A DNA stretch of 64,000 nt from Hsuehochloa calcarea (lineage: Eukaryota; Streptophyta; Magnoliopsida; Poales; Poaceae): assembly GCA_036346395.1 (NCBI GenBank), contig CM070609.1, forward strand, positions 30,509,223 through 30,573,222, given 5' to 3'. A program made the position numbers and the translations under genes. The notes below the pieces were generated by a model. That model was not told the origin of the DNA. It ran no database searches and saw nothing but the letters and a program-made list of their open reading frames with translations. Positions 10,861-23,500 of the stretch are shown here, one piece after another. The number at the start of each line of letters is the position of its first letter. Position 1 is the stretch's first letter.

Positions 10861-11500
10861 AACAAAATATGGAATAAAAAAACTAGTAGTTTCCGGACAA
10901 GATTCGTACACACAAAAATACACGAAAGCATTCGCAACGTGGTGGACAAGATCAACAAAGAAAGTCGGCCGTACATAAAACGGAACGACTAAAGAAAACT
11001 GCAGGTAATCTAAAAAGACAAAACTGCAGTAGTACTTGAAAATTAAGTCTAAAACGCGGTTTTACCTGGTCAAATCTATTCCGGAGAGAATGGAACACAT
11101 GCCCAATAGTATCATAGTTCCACGTTCACAGATGATTCAGAGATCAAGACAAGTTGGTACACACAAATTCCGTAGACCAACTCTTTAAATTTGACTTGCA
11201 AGCTCAAGGCAACTCAACAGAAATTCCCAGCAATTGAGTTATAATTTTATACATGAACGACATAAATATTTTCTTCTTTTTTCGGAATGAAGTTAAATTA
11301 AGTGCTGCTATATGTTATTGGTATATCGGTAGGATTCGTATCATCTATAACGTACAAATTCCTCGCTAAAAAAAATAATAATAATAATAATGGTAGAGGA
11401 TACTGAACAACATGAATATACCTAGCTTGTAATTTGCAAGATTTCAGCTTGACCACTGCAGCAAATCTGCAAAGAAAGGTGAGTCGTCGAGACGTGGTCC
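10861..11500. other. GLR-B 5' flank
   Basis: AT-rich DNA with an (ATA)n tract near 11377-11390. I see no gene or recognisable repeat. It lies directly upstream of the GLR-B promoter. Confidence 0.4.
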
Positions 11501-11508
11501 TATAAGAG
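11501..11508 (+). promoter_or_regulatory. probable TATA box of GLR-B
   Basis: TATAAGAG lies 69 bp before the ATG at 11570, preceded by TGGTCC and followed by AGTGCA. A recognisable copy of this block (TAGTCCTATAACTATAAGAGTGCA) sits 49-66 bp before the ATG of the broken exon copy at 13630. The promoter was therefore duplicated together with exon 1. Confidence 0.6.
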
Positions 11509-11569
11509 AGTGCAGCACGTACGGTGCAAGAAGATTTACCATCCTTCCGGGCTCCTGCTCAGGTGATCG

Positions 11570-14500
11570 ATGGAGAGAGCACCTCCAACCATCCTCTTCC
11601 TGCTACTCGTCGTCGTCCATTCCGGCGTAGTAGCTCAAAACGTTGCCAAACCTGGGGCAGATGAGTTCCATGTAGGAGTGATCCTCGACTTGGGCTCAAT
11701 GGTCGGCAAAGAAGCTCGAACCAGCATTGCATTGGCTGTGGAAGATTTCTATGCCGTCCATCAAAACTACAGCACAAGGCTGGTTCTCCACATCAGGGAT
11801 TCCGGGGGAAACAATGTCCAAGCTGCATCAGCAGGTACATATACGATCTGCATTTGTCATGAAAACTGCAGTACGTCACACATTTGCTACTTTTAAAGGA
11901 AGACTTCACCATCGGCCGTTGATTCCTTTTCTCTCAACCGAATCAACGATTGATGATTCCGTGGAGAGGTGTCCACGAGTTAATGAATCAATTCCTCTCC
12001 CATTCATTCTTCTTCCCCTCTCCCAAATCTCTTCCTCTCCTCTCCCAATCTAAACCGCCCGTGTAAAGAAAGCCTCCTGCCATTCTCACCTCTCACCTTT
12101 CATGTCCCTCTTTACTTATACTACAGGAACTGGACTGTTTGTTCCTATTAGATTCCTACGTTGTTGCAACTTCGATTATGTTCCTTTTGCACAAAAGATC
12201 CCCTATGTTACATAATTAATCTAAACCGTGCAGTGCAATTTTTTGTAGATGTGCTTAATGGTTTACTCCACCTATGTATACATTTTCAAGTTCAAATTCA
12301 TTTTATGATAAGAGAAACAGAAAAATAGAAAATTCCGAATAATTTGAACTCTTAACATTTGTCAGTTTTTTCCTTTTTGTTACTATTAACGTGGAATGCA
12401 TCTGAACTTGAAATTTTATACATAGGTAGAGTAAATTTATAAGTACATGTACAATTTTTTTTTCAAAAAAAATTCCGTAACTCCTTTTAGTCGGCGTGAA
12501 CCCAAGCTAGATTGCACACAATACCTTTCCAACTGTGCATTATTTTCTAAATACATTTATATTAGAGCCCTCGCATGCTGTGAAATACTAGTAGTGTGGG
12601 ATCAACTTATTAGAACTGCAATGCGATAACTGTTGAAGCGTTCACATCTCATTACAGTGGAATGAATCCACTTCTGATTCAGTTCAAGCATGCACATAGT
12701 AGCCTACCAGCTACCACCACCGCAGACCGAAAGCCATCGTAGAATCCAGGCAAGCTGCACAGATATATTATATGAATCTTAATTAGTATATAGTTTTTTT
12801 TTAACTGATCAACATGTTATTTAGAAGCATGCAAAAATGAGAGAAACGAAAAATTCCAGGAGTGGCCGAATAGTTGGATACAGGTTGGACCTGATTAAAA
12901 AAAATTCTCACCTGGTGGAAGTATATATAGAACACGCACGACAGCATCAACCTTTCAAATGCAGCGATATTTTAAGCACCACAATAAGTAAGTGAACTTC
13001 CCTTTGTCAAAGGTCAACACGTATTTTGCTGGCAACAAGCATCATTGACCAATTTATGTACGGGCTTTGACCTGTATACTAGAGTTTACTTTGAAGAAAT
13101 GTTCATTCATTGTCTTCAAATGGAAAATATAAATTGAGAGCAGTTAGTTAAACAACCAACCCCTTTTAAAAAAATAAGGCAGTATTTTTGAATTGAATTA
13201 AACTAAATTAAGTATTACCGCACTAAAGAAACTACTCGTAAACTACAGAAGCACCAAGTAATATAGTAAAATATTGCATGAAAGAAAATAGTACATTAAC
13301 CTTTTTTTAATAAAAAAGAGTATATGATAACAATGTCATCAAACAGAACATACCCGTTTATTTAGTGATTCTTCAGTCTTCTAGTTAGGTCTTCGAGTGT
13401 CAAAAAATAGCACTGCCAGAATAGAAGGATACAAACACCTGCAACACTTAAATATGCACAACAATGAGAAATGCAAAAGAAATGCAGAATGAATACATCC
13501 AAGTTCGTCCATGGTTAAAAGAAAAAATTCAGTTAACTAGTGTAAAATAGTATTCCTCAACAACTAGTCCTATAACTATAAGAGTGCATCTCGGAGCAAT
13601 TTTTTTTCTCAAATCTTGCAACTCTGGTTATGGAGAAAGTACCTCAAACCATCCTCTTTCTACTACGAGCCCTTTTTATTTTTTTAATCTTTTTTTAAAA
13701 AAATTATTTTAAAAATAGCTTCTTTCTAACTTCATTTCTAATTCTAACATCTTTGGTCACGCCATGACTTGTAGCGTGATCAAACTATGTTGTCACACCA
13801 CCGACCGCGGCGTGACCAAACTATGTTATCACGCCACCGACCCCTTTGGACGCACCCATTTTTGGATTTAATCCTGTCACGCCAAGAGGTGTCGTGACAA
13901 CACAGTTTGGTCACGCCGTGGTCGGTGGCATGACAGCACAGTTTGGATCACGCCACGAGTCATGGCGTGACCAATGTGGTCAAAATTAAAAATAAAGTTA
14001 GAAAGAGACTATATTTAAAATAATTTTTAAAAAGGATTCTTCTACTAATAACAGCCCATTTAGCATAAGCTCAAAATACCACTGAAAATGGAGCAGGCGA
14101 CGTCCATGTCTAAGAGATCCTCGACTTGGGCTCACAGCTTGGGAAAATAGAACAGGCCAGTATTGTATTGACTATGGAAGATTTCTATCCAATACACCAA
14201 AACTACACCACAAAGGTAGTCTCTCACTAACACACAGAGGGTCATCATAGACGGTTCTAAACTCTCATCATAGACGGATTCTGAACCGTCTAATTTATTG
14301 TGTCTGTGATAACAGGCGATTATTACAGACGATTTTTTGAGCCGTCTGTGATAAATCACAACACAGACGATTCGTATAAATAATCGTCTACGAATGTAAA
14401 CTATCACAGACGGTTACCATCTGTGATGGGTTAAATAGAACCGTCTGTGATAGTAGACGTTCACAGATGGTTTATACCACAAAACCGTCTGTGATAGTTC

Positions 14501-17500
14501 GCTCTCTATATAGAAATTTTTCTATTTTTGGCTAGCCTCAAGACATGCTAGCCATGCCCTCTGAAAACAATATGTAGATACAAGCAAATACACAAATACA
14601 TAGATATATCACATATACACATATATATCACAGATAAAAAATTTACAGAATGATTATATATGAATTGCCATAATGTTTTTACAACATGTTTATAGATACA
14701 GCAAGAAAAACATTATTTGTCACTAAAAATTTATTCAGTCTCGGCCACGTGAAACTCTCCTTTTGGGTCAATGATCTCCGTCATTAAGAAGGTGGCGAGC
14801 TGTCCTCGAATTTCAGAGAGTTCATTCATTTGGACTGTACTTAAACGGATGTTGATGCCATGTCGCTAGAAAGAGTGAAGTCGTAAGTATTTATATATAT
14901 TAATTGATAAGTAGGAATAATTATTGTGAGATTGACAAACCTCTGGATCTTTGGGCCTACCATCCATGATTTCTTGCATATGGCAGCAAACATAGAATCC
15001 ACATACATTGCCCTGTAGCTGCTGGTGGCATTGCAAAAATAGAGTTGCATACATAAGTTTGTTCAGCTTGAGATGCATCATTACGAAGTGTGATATATGA
15101 TTATTGTGTACTAGTGGGTACCAGAAATTGTGTCACATGTCGCAGTGTAGTGTTCCCTTCCACGTGTCTCCCACTTTTGGAAATATACGCGGTGAACGAT
15201 CTACGTGATTCAATAAAGTTAGCCTCAGCTATTACAAACGAAGGGTACATACAGTTATTTATGGATGAAATGAGTTTACCTGTCGATTAATTGTTGCACA
15301 AGTGTGAAGTCGTGCTGACTCTTGATTAGGGAATCAAGGTATATTATCTTGTTCCACTTTGGTACAATGATAATTAGAATCCAGTGCCACCTACACATGT
15401 ATGATGCCATAGTCCTTGAAACTAAGTTCGTTTTGCATATGAAGTACAAATCAATAAGTATAGCAATGAGTGAAGCACTTACCCCTGGTTGTAGAGTAGA
15501 AGTATGTACTCCTTGTCATTGTGAGCATGCAGCCCCGTTGTTACGTAATCCTCGACGTAGGATGCATTATCGTTGATGCATTGCTCAGAGACCAAGTGTG
15601 GGTCGAGAAAACCGACCGATTCTTTTCTTCGTTTGGCTTATAGGATCATGTGTCTATACATAAGTAAGGAGTTATGGCATTTATCGGTATTACATGAATG
15701 TAGACCATAATTGTACACACTTACAGTATCTAGCATCTTAAAAGTGAGGTGTCAAGGTTGAAGAGATCGAACAAGTCGTCGAAGCCCACCACGAAGAAGC
15801 TGGGCTCGTGGAGAAAATGCCCCACCATGTACTTGACGGTGAAACCCATAGGGTGTTGTGTCCTCGTCTCGTTGGTCTTTCCCATGTACCACACATGCAA
15901 ACAAGCGGCACCCATTCCAAAGTTGACTAAGAGCGTATCCGGGACTAACGACTTTCCTAGCAAGAATGTCCAACGCTTTTGAGGTGCCTTGATTTTCTTC
16001 AATTTGGTATTGCTGACACATTGGTATGTGTTCTTCACGGGAGAGGAATGGGCACGTTGTTCGTATATACTCGGTGTGGTCTTCATGGGAGTCGATATGG
16101 CGGTTTGCCGATGAGAATCAGGTGCACGTGGGGACATCGAAGGGAGGGTCAGAGAGGCCGCAGACTATAGATAGTCGTGTGGAGATGCCAGTTGTTCATG
16201 CTAGGTAGATGCCAGCACAGAAGGGTCCAAGGCGATGTCCCTCTTGAACCACTAGACGAATGTGTGGACGGCATCCTCTAGTGTCATGATCTCGTCATTT
16301 GGGGGCTTCTCTCCACCCGGTGGGATCTACCCACATGGCCTATGTCAATTTGTATTTGTATTTTATTTGTTAAACGTCATGTACCATGTCCACTTGGACC
16401 TTCACGAAATCGGTCCCTAGGTGGGCACCATGCACTAGCGTCCCTGGCGGGCATGGATACGCCATCCCCTTCGCGCCCGACCTCAGCGGAATGTAGCCAA
16501 CAAGTCCGATTTCACGAGGTTGCGTCGTGCAGGCTCCATACATATCCGATACACAATTAGCTAAAGCGTCGAACAGGTCTATCTATGTAGCATTCCAGAT
16601 ATGTAAATTACTTGGATGTCGTCGATAGGTAATTGGATGTCGCTATGTTCAGAAAGTGGCGTGGACGCACAGCTACTCCGACATTGAGGGGGCTACCTTC
16701 CAAAATAACGGGGGTGGCTTGTGACTGGTTGAGAACTTGATTTAGTTTTTCCTCTAATGATACTATCTGTCCTTGAAATTATGCACGAATCTCCTCTTTC
16801 AATCGTTCCTCGTGCTCACCCTTGGATCTCTTCCTACTCCTATACGCCTCGGGGTCGTATGGGAATCTCTGCCTCTAAGGTATGTAAACCACAAGGCCTC
16901 GCGTGCGATCCAGGTGCTCCTTGTTTTCTAAGGTCGTGAATAGTATACCCTCGATGATTCAAAAGAGCATTGGAAAGATTCGGTACTCAATGTTTGCTGC
17001 AAGAGGTCATCATATTATTTTAAATCCTATGAAGTTATTAACTTATTAACAACTAGATAGTTCGACATATCTTACCAGACGTTGGGACACTTCCTCGTCT
17101 GCCAGGTTTACGAAAGAGATGGCGTCCGAAGATGTGGTTGATGACCTCGCTCTTAACCAGTTTTGGGCGCGCTCATCTGTGATCCCGACAAATGGCGGGG
17201 AGGCCTCCAACCGGATTGCCTCCTCGTCCTCCCTCCTCCATTGCAGGTTTTTACCCGTGTACCCAGCGGTGCCGAGTCTGTGGGGGTGAGTGTTTTGTGT
17301 TTGGATAGCCTTGTGCGCCGCACTTTGCTCCTGAAATTCGACCGTCGTCTTCATCCACACAAAGGTGTTCCATGTATCCAGCGACATGAACGGATACTTT
17401 GTGAAGGGCGTCTGATCCTCGATTCTGCACTAAAGTCTTCGAAACTCCTATCAAAGTTTCTCCACTGGGCATAATCAGCAGGGTGTATTAGCTTTCCATC

Positions 17501-20500
17501 CTTCTTACGCTCCTCCGAATGCCAACGCAGCAATCTTGGCTCCTTTCGGTTCGCAAATAAACGCTTCAAACGGGGAATTACAGGCAGCTACCACAACACC
17601 TTAGCAGAAGGTCCTTACTTCACCTCGATGCCCTCGCCGTCATTGGAGTGATACTTATGCTTGCGGGATGCTTTGCATACTCTTTACGGTAGAGGATACA
17701 ATCGTTCAGACATACATGTATTCTTTCTACTTCCATTCCCAATAGACAAAGAATCTTCTTGGCTTGGTAGGTGGTTCTAGGCAACACATTTTCCTCCGGA
17801 AGGATGTCCGCTAGAAGACCTAATAACGTTGTGAAACTTTTGTCGGACCAACCATTGTTTGACTTCAATTCAGCAGTTCAAGCACGAATGACACCCTTAT
17901 GTATTCCGGCTTGCAGCTGGGGACAAAGGTTTCTGCCAGTCCTCCATCAAACCCTCGAATTTACCAAACTCTCTCTCACTATAGTTCTCTTTTGCATCGT
18001 GTAGCTCTGATCTAGATTGTCATCGTGCAATATATCATCATCGAAAGCACAGTCCATATCCGGCATATCGTTGTCTCCCTCTACAATTTTACTACCTTTT
18101 GTATAATCTGCTCTTCACCGTGACTAGTCCAACATGTATACCCCTTTTTTAAATCCCTTCGAATCAAATGCGGACGATTTGTGTTGAGTTAGTAGACATC
18201 TTCATATTATCGCAACCAATGCAAGGATAGTACATAAATTTCATCTCCTTCAACATATCCTGCTCTGTGGCTCTTCTAAAAGCAGACACGTCATCAATGT
18301 ACTATTCACTAACACGGTTCTCAATGTACATCCAGCTTCGGTCCATCTACGCTACACATGTAATAAATTAGTGATAAATTAGATTAATGCTTCTATAGCT
18401 AGCTAGCTATTACACTCACGCATATCATTCACCTTAAATTGTCAATCTAAAGTAGCTAGCTACGTACTATTCATGAAGATATATATATCAAGCAACAATA
18501 TATTGAAGTAAACTAGGAGTAGTGAGACCTATTCTTAAATTGAAGCAAACCACCAAGCTAGATCTCAATCTAGATCTAAACCGAGCTACCATCTCTCTTG
18601 ATTATAATGCATATAATTAGAAGCAAATACTAACATTAGATCACCAAGAACAAATAGATCTACAAGCATACTTGTAAATCTGCGGTATGCTTTCACCAAA
18701 CGCCCCAAAGTCGGCTGCCGCATTCAAATCCTAGCTCACTGCAGACAGATCTGTCGGGATGGACCAGGTATTTAATAACAAGTACATATCACAGACACTT
18801 CCAATCACAAACCGTCCGTGATACAAAATTATCGCAGACAACGTCTACAATTATCACAGACGGTGTTTGTTAAAACCGTCTGTGAATTATTATAGACGAT
18901 TCGAATTAAAAACCATCTATGATTTCTGTGTTAGTTGCTGGATTCTTGCTCTTGGTGAGAGCAAGATCCTTACTCTCATTGAGAGGATGACACTTGGAGA
19001 TGGGGCAATTTTCTAGTTTTATTTCTCACATTGCCATGCCAACTTTGAGGGTTGGAGATACAAATTTATAGGTCATCAACCACCAAGCATATGTTAAGAT
19101 GCTAGTCTAAGATCTTTGTCCTAGATGCTAGTCTAAGATGCTAAGATGCTAGTCTAAGATCTTTGTCCTAGATGCTAGTCAAGATGTTTGTCCTAGATGC
19201 TAGTCAAGATCTTTGTCCTAGAAGGGCAAAAAACCACCATGTCTTTGCACCCCACAAGCACCGGACAAACACGAGACTTATCCATCACTCTCCCCTAAGT
19301 CTTGTGTGTCTTCTTGTGAGAATCTGAGCCATCCCGATCTGGCGCGAAGTTCCTAGAACTTGATCCGCCAAGAGACTTGGTCAGAAGTCGGCGGTGGTCT
19401 TGGGTGTTGATGTAGTTGGCGGATACTCCTTCATCCAGCACCGATGAAGTGATACCTCACCCGGATGTGCTTCTTTGCGCTCATGGAAGACGGGGTTCTT
19501 CGCCAAGGCCAAGGCGGACTTGTCATCCACCCCGAGCTCTCATCGCCTCGCGTCTCGCCAAGGAGATCGCCAAGCGGTACCAGCCACCACGAGCTGAGTA
19601 GAAGCGGTAGTGGTCGCAATGTACTCGCCTCATGACTAGACAAAGCCACCACCGCCGCTTGACCGATCGCGGTGATCGGACACTTGCCGAGGATCTGACG
19701 TCGCGTTGGTGCTCTTGCTCGTGTCGATGTCGCCGGCGTGGTCGCCGTCGTATGCGATGAAGTCTTGCGTCGGCACCTTGGGTAGTGCAAGCCGTAGTCG
19801 AGGTGCCCGCGACGTAGCGGAGGATCCTTTCACGGCTTCTTTGGTGCTCCGTCGTCGGTCATTTGCATGAACCGGTGGACGAGGCCGACGGCAAAAACCA
19901 AGTCCGGTCAGCGTGTGGACAAGGTAGCGGCGGTCGCCATGCAATCGCCGTCTTGCGTCGCGTCCGCCTCCTCCGCCGTACTCTCACGACTCGACTTGAC
20001 CTCTCCTCCATAGGAGTGTAGGGTGGGTTGCAATCGCGAGGCCGCCCACCCACGATGCGCTTAGGCGTGGCGGTCTGGCGAAGAGAGATGCCGGAGCTGT
20101 CTGGTGGACCTCAATCCGAGGTAGAAGGAGGGGCCCGAGGTCGCTCATCTAGAAGGTGGCCTTCATCTCCGCCTTGAATGCCTCGATCTCCTCCTCCTGG
20201 TACCGGTGATCACAAGGTCGTCGGCGTGACGCCTATCGCCAGGCATTGCCTCCTTGCTCACGCAGTATACCGCGGCCTCGTGGCCTTCTCTTTGGAATCC
20301 CATTTGCTTGAGGTGGAGTCCATCTTGGCGTTCCAAGCTCGCGGTGCCTGCCGCAAGCCATAGAGGGCCTTGCGCAGGCGGAGGACCTTGCTCTCCTTGC
20401 CGGGGATGATGAATCCTGGCGGCTGGCGGACGTAGACCTCCTCCTTCAAGTCGCCGTTGAGGAAAGCGGACTTGACGTCCATGTGATGAACGCACGACCT

Positions 20501-23500
20501 CACGGGTCTGCGAGGCAGGAGGAGAGGCGACGGACTCCATCCGCAACAGCGCCAAGGCATCGTCGGTCGACTCCCTCCGCCGGGCGAAGCCACGTGCCCG
20601 CAGGCGCCTTGTGCTTGATCACCTCTCCAGCCTCGTTTTTCTTGAGCTTGAAGACCCACTTGAGAGAGATGGCGTGGTGGCCGGCTGGAAGATTGGCCAG
20701 CTCCCACGTCTTGTTTCGCTCGACGGCGTCCATCTCCTCCTTCATCACGGCACGCCATGCCGTGTCTCTCTCCGCCTCGGCGAAGGAACGAGGCTCGCCG
20801 TAAATCTGTGCGAGGTGCACTCGCTATGAAGTCGCATGCTGCGCCGATTCGAGGACCACTTTCATGGGGAGGTCGCCCACGATGCAGAAGCGCAGAGGTT
20901 CGCCGCCGTGGTAGGCGTCGGTGCGATCCTCGTCGTTGGACAGCGGAGTGGCGAACTCCACCGTGCGCTGCTCGTTGTGGGCCGAAGCTGCCGATGCCGA
21001 GCCTGAAGGAGTAGGTGCCGGTGTAGGAGAGCGAGGCATGGCCGGCGGTGCTGGCGGTGGACTCGCCAGAGCCTGTGGGCTTGCCGGAGCTGGCGGTGGT
21101 GAAGGACTTGCCGGAGGTAGTGGCGAACGAGGCGGTGGGGTAGGCAAGCTTGGTGAAGACGAGCTGCTGGCTCCCCCCGCCTCCTCGAAGTGGGCGTGGT
21201 CGACGATGAAATCGGCCGGTCATCGGTCGGCCGTCATCCACCATCTTGCCCGTCGACCTCGCGCCGTCGAACACGACGTCACGCGTGATCGCATGCGCCG
21301 TGTCGCAGGTCGAGGACGCGGTGAGGCCTTGGCGCCCTCGCGTGTCAGATGAAGACCCTGGCGTGCTCGGCCGTCGAGCTTGCCTCGTGGTTGAGCTCGA
21401 CGCCGGCGAAGCGACCGGTAGACGCGGAGGTGGTTCACCGCGGCTTGCGCCGTGCCGAGCCTCGTATGGCGTCTTGCCGTCGAGGGCCTTAGTGAGGGAA
21501 GCGGTTGAGCAAGTGGACGGCAGTCATTACCGCCGCCCCAAGAGAATGCCGCATCCTCTGCGCTGAGGAGGGCGCGGCGGTGGCCACCACCGTCCGGTTT
21601 GCGGCGTTCGACGACGCCGCTCTAGCTGCGGGGTGTACGGCGCGAGAGCGACGATGGATCCCCGCGTCGGCGCGATCGCCGCAAACTCGGCCGCCGTGAA
21701 CTCACCGCCGTTGTCCGTCGCGTAGGACCCGGCTTGCGGCGCGCTCGCCTCCGCAGCGGCCTTGAAGGCGCTTGATGGCGTCCGCAATGGCCTTTGACGT
21801 CGAGCAGATATCCACATGTAGCGGGACACGTCGTCGACGAGGAGGAAGTGGCCGGCCTCCAGTGTGGCCGTGTCACGGGGCCACAGAGGTCACCGTGTCG
21901 AGCTCGGCTCTCCTTGGCGCGAAGCTTCGCTGGGCGAGGAAGAAGTCGCCGCGGCTTAGTGAGGACGCAGTGTCGCAGAAGCGCTCCACGTGGTCGACGC
22001 GCGCGCATGCCCCGCACCATCTCCTTCTTCGCCGAGCCGCCTTAGGGCCTCAAAGTTGAGGTGCCCGGCGCTCGTGCCACCTCCAGCGTCGTCGTCGCGG
22101 TACGCAAGACACGAGAGGTTGCGCCACTGCGCGCGAAGGGCGTAGGCGGTTGCTCTGTTGACCTTGACGAGGAGCCGGCGGCGATGATCCTGAGATCTTG
22201 CGGCGCCCGTGCTCGATCTCCACGCGCGATCCGTTCTCATCCACCGTCCCAAGTGATGATGGAGTTCCTCAACGCGGGATGTAGTGACACCGTGGAGGCC
22301 GGTGCTCGCTAGTCTTGGCGACGAAGACAGCAGAGCCGACGCTTTGATCTCCACGGCGGGCGTCGCCGAACTTGATTCGCGCCTCGAGCGCTGAGTCGAG
22401 CTCGAGAAGAACTCCGCCGTCCGGTCATATGGTGGGTGGCGCGGTGTCGAGCACCATCCGTCGGTCTTGTCGTGGCGAATCGCCGCCGAGGAGGCGTATG
22501 CTTTGGCTCGTCAAGGTGGAGGAGAGTCGCCGCGGCGGTCTGCGGCGGAGGTGGTTCGATGCTCGCGTGAGCAATGAACAGCCGGCCTCCTCCTCCTCCG
22601 CCGCGCGACGTGGGCTGTCGCGTCGTGGATGTCGACAATCCTTGGCCCAATGACCAGCTTGCCGCAGCTTGTAGTAAGAGCCGCGTCTTGCGGCCGCTTG
22701 CCGTGGCGCCGCTGGCGCTTCCACGGTCATCGCCTCACCTAAGACGTCCTCGCGCCTGCTGCTGGCGTCTTTGCGCGGCTTGCGCGCTTGCCACGCTTGC
22801 GGCCGCTGTCGTGGAAGAAGGCTCCCTTCTTCACACCTTGGCCGTGACCCATTGCTCCCGAGCGAGGAGGAGCTTCCCGCCAATGGTGCGGGTCCCGAGG
22901 CGCCGCTCATCATCGCCAACAACCTTGAGGCGACCCGCCTCCTCGATCGTCGTCGTGGAGAGGTCCAGCGAGACTCGATCGAGCGAGCCATCTGCTTGTA
23001 CTTTCGAGGACGCAATGGAAGAGCTTTTCCACGCTCTCTCCTCGCCGTAGGTGTCGTCGCCGAATCGCACCATCTTCTCGCAGCGAGTGTTGAGGCGAGA
23101 GCAAAGTCATCAACGTCCTCACCGGCTTGAAGGCGTGTTCTCCCACCCATGCGTAGTGATCGTAATGTAGATTTGCGCGCGCGATCGGCTGCCGATGCGT
23201 CTTTGCAATGATGGCGTCCCAAGCCTCTTTGGCGATTCGCTTGTTAGTGCGAAATCGCATCTCGGCGGATCTGCGATGATGAGAGCATCCGGCGCCGTCG
23301 ATCTGATCGTGGTCGGCGTCGCCGTCACGGATCGCATCCCACATATGCCGCGCTGAGCTTTACCTCATCACCGCAGACCACTCGGCGTAGTTGGTCTTGG
23401 TGAGGTAGGCCACTCGCCGCCGGTGGCCGACGCGTCCGACGACGACCGTACTCGTGGCGACCATGGTACCGAATCGGGGAGAAAGCGCGTCGCTGTGAAA

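Noticed and set aside
20258..21274. 338-codon minus-strand frame as an intact gene
   Set aside because: Only the last third matches copia reverse transcriptase. The first part is GC-rich sequence read out of the frame that holds the upstream reverse-transcriptase motif.
22425..23222. Independent host gene of 265 codons on the minus strand
   Set aside because: It contains the QAGHWAKDC zinc knuckle between two copia LTRs and is part of the broken gag.
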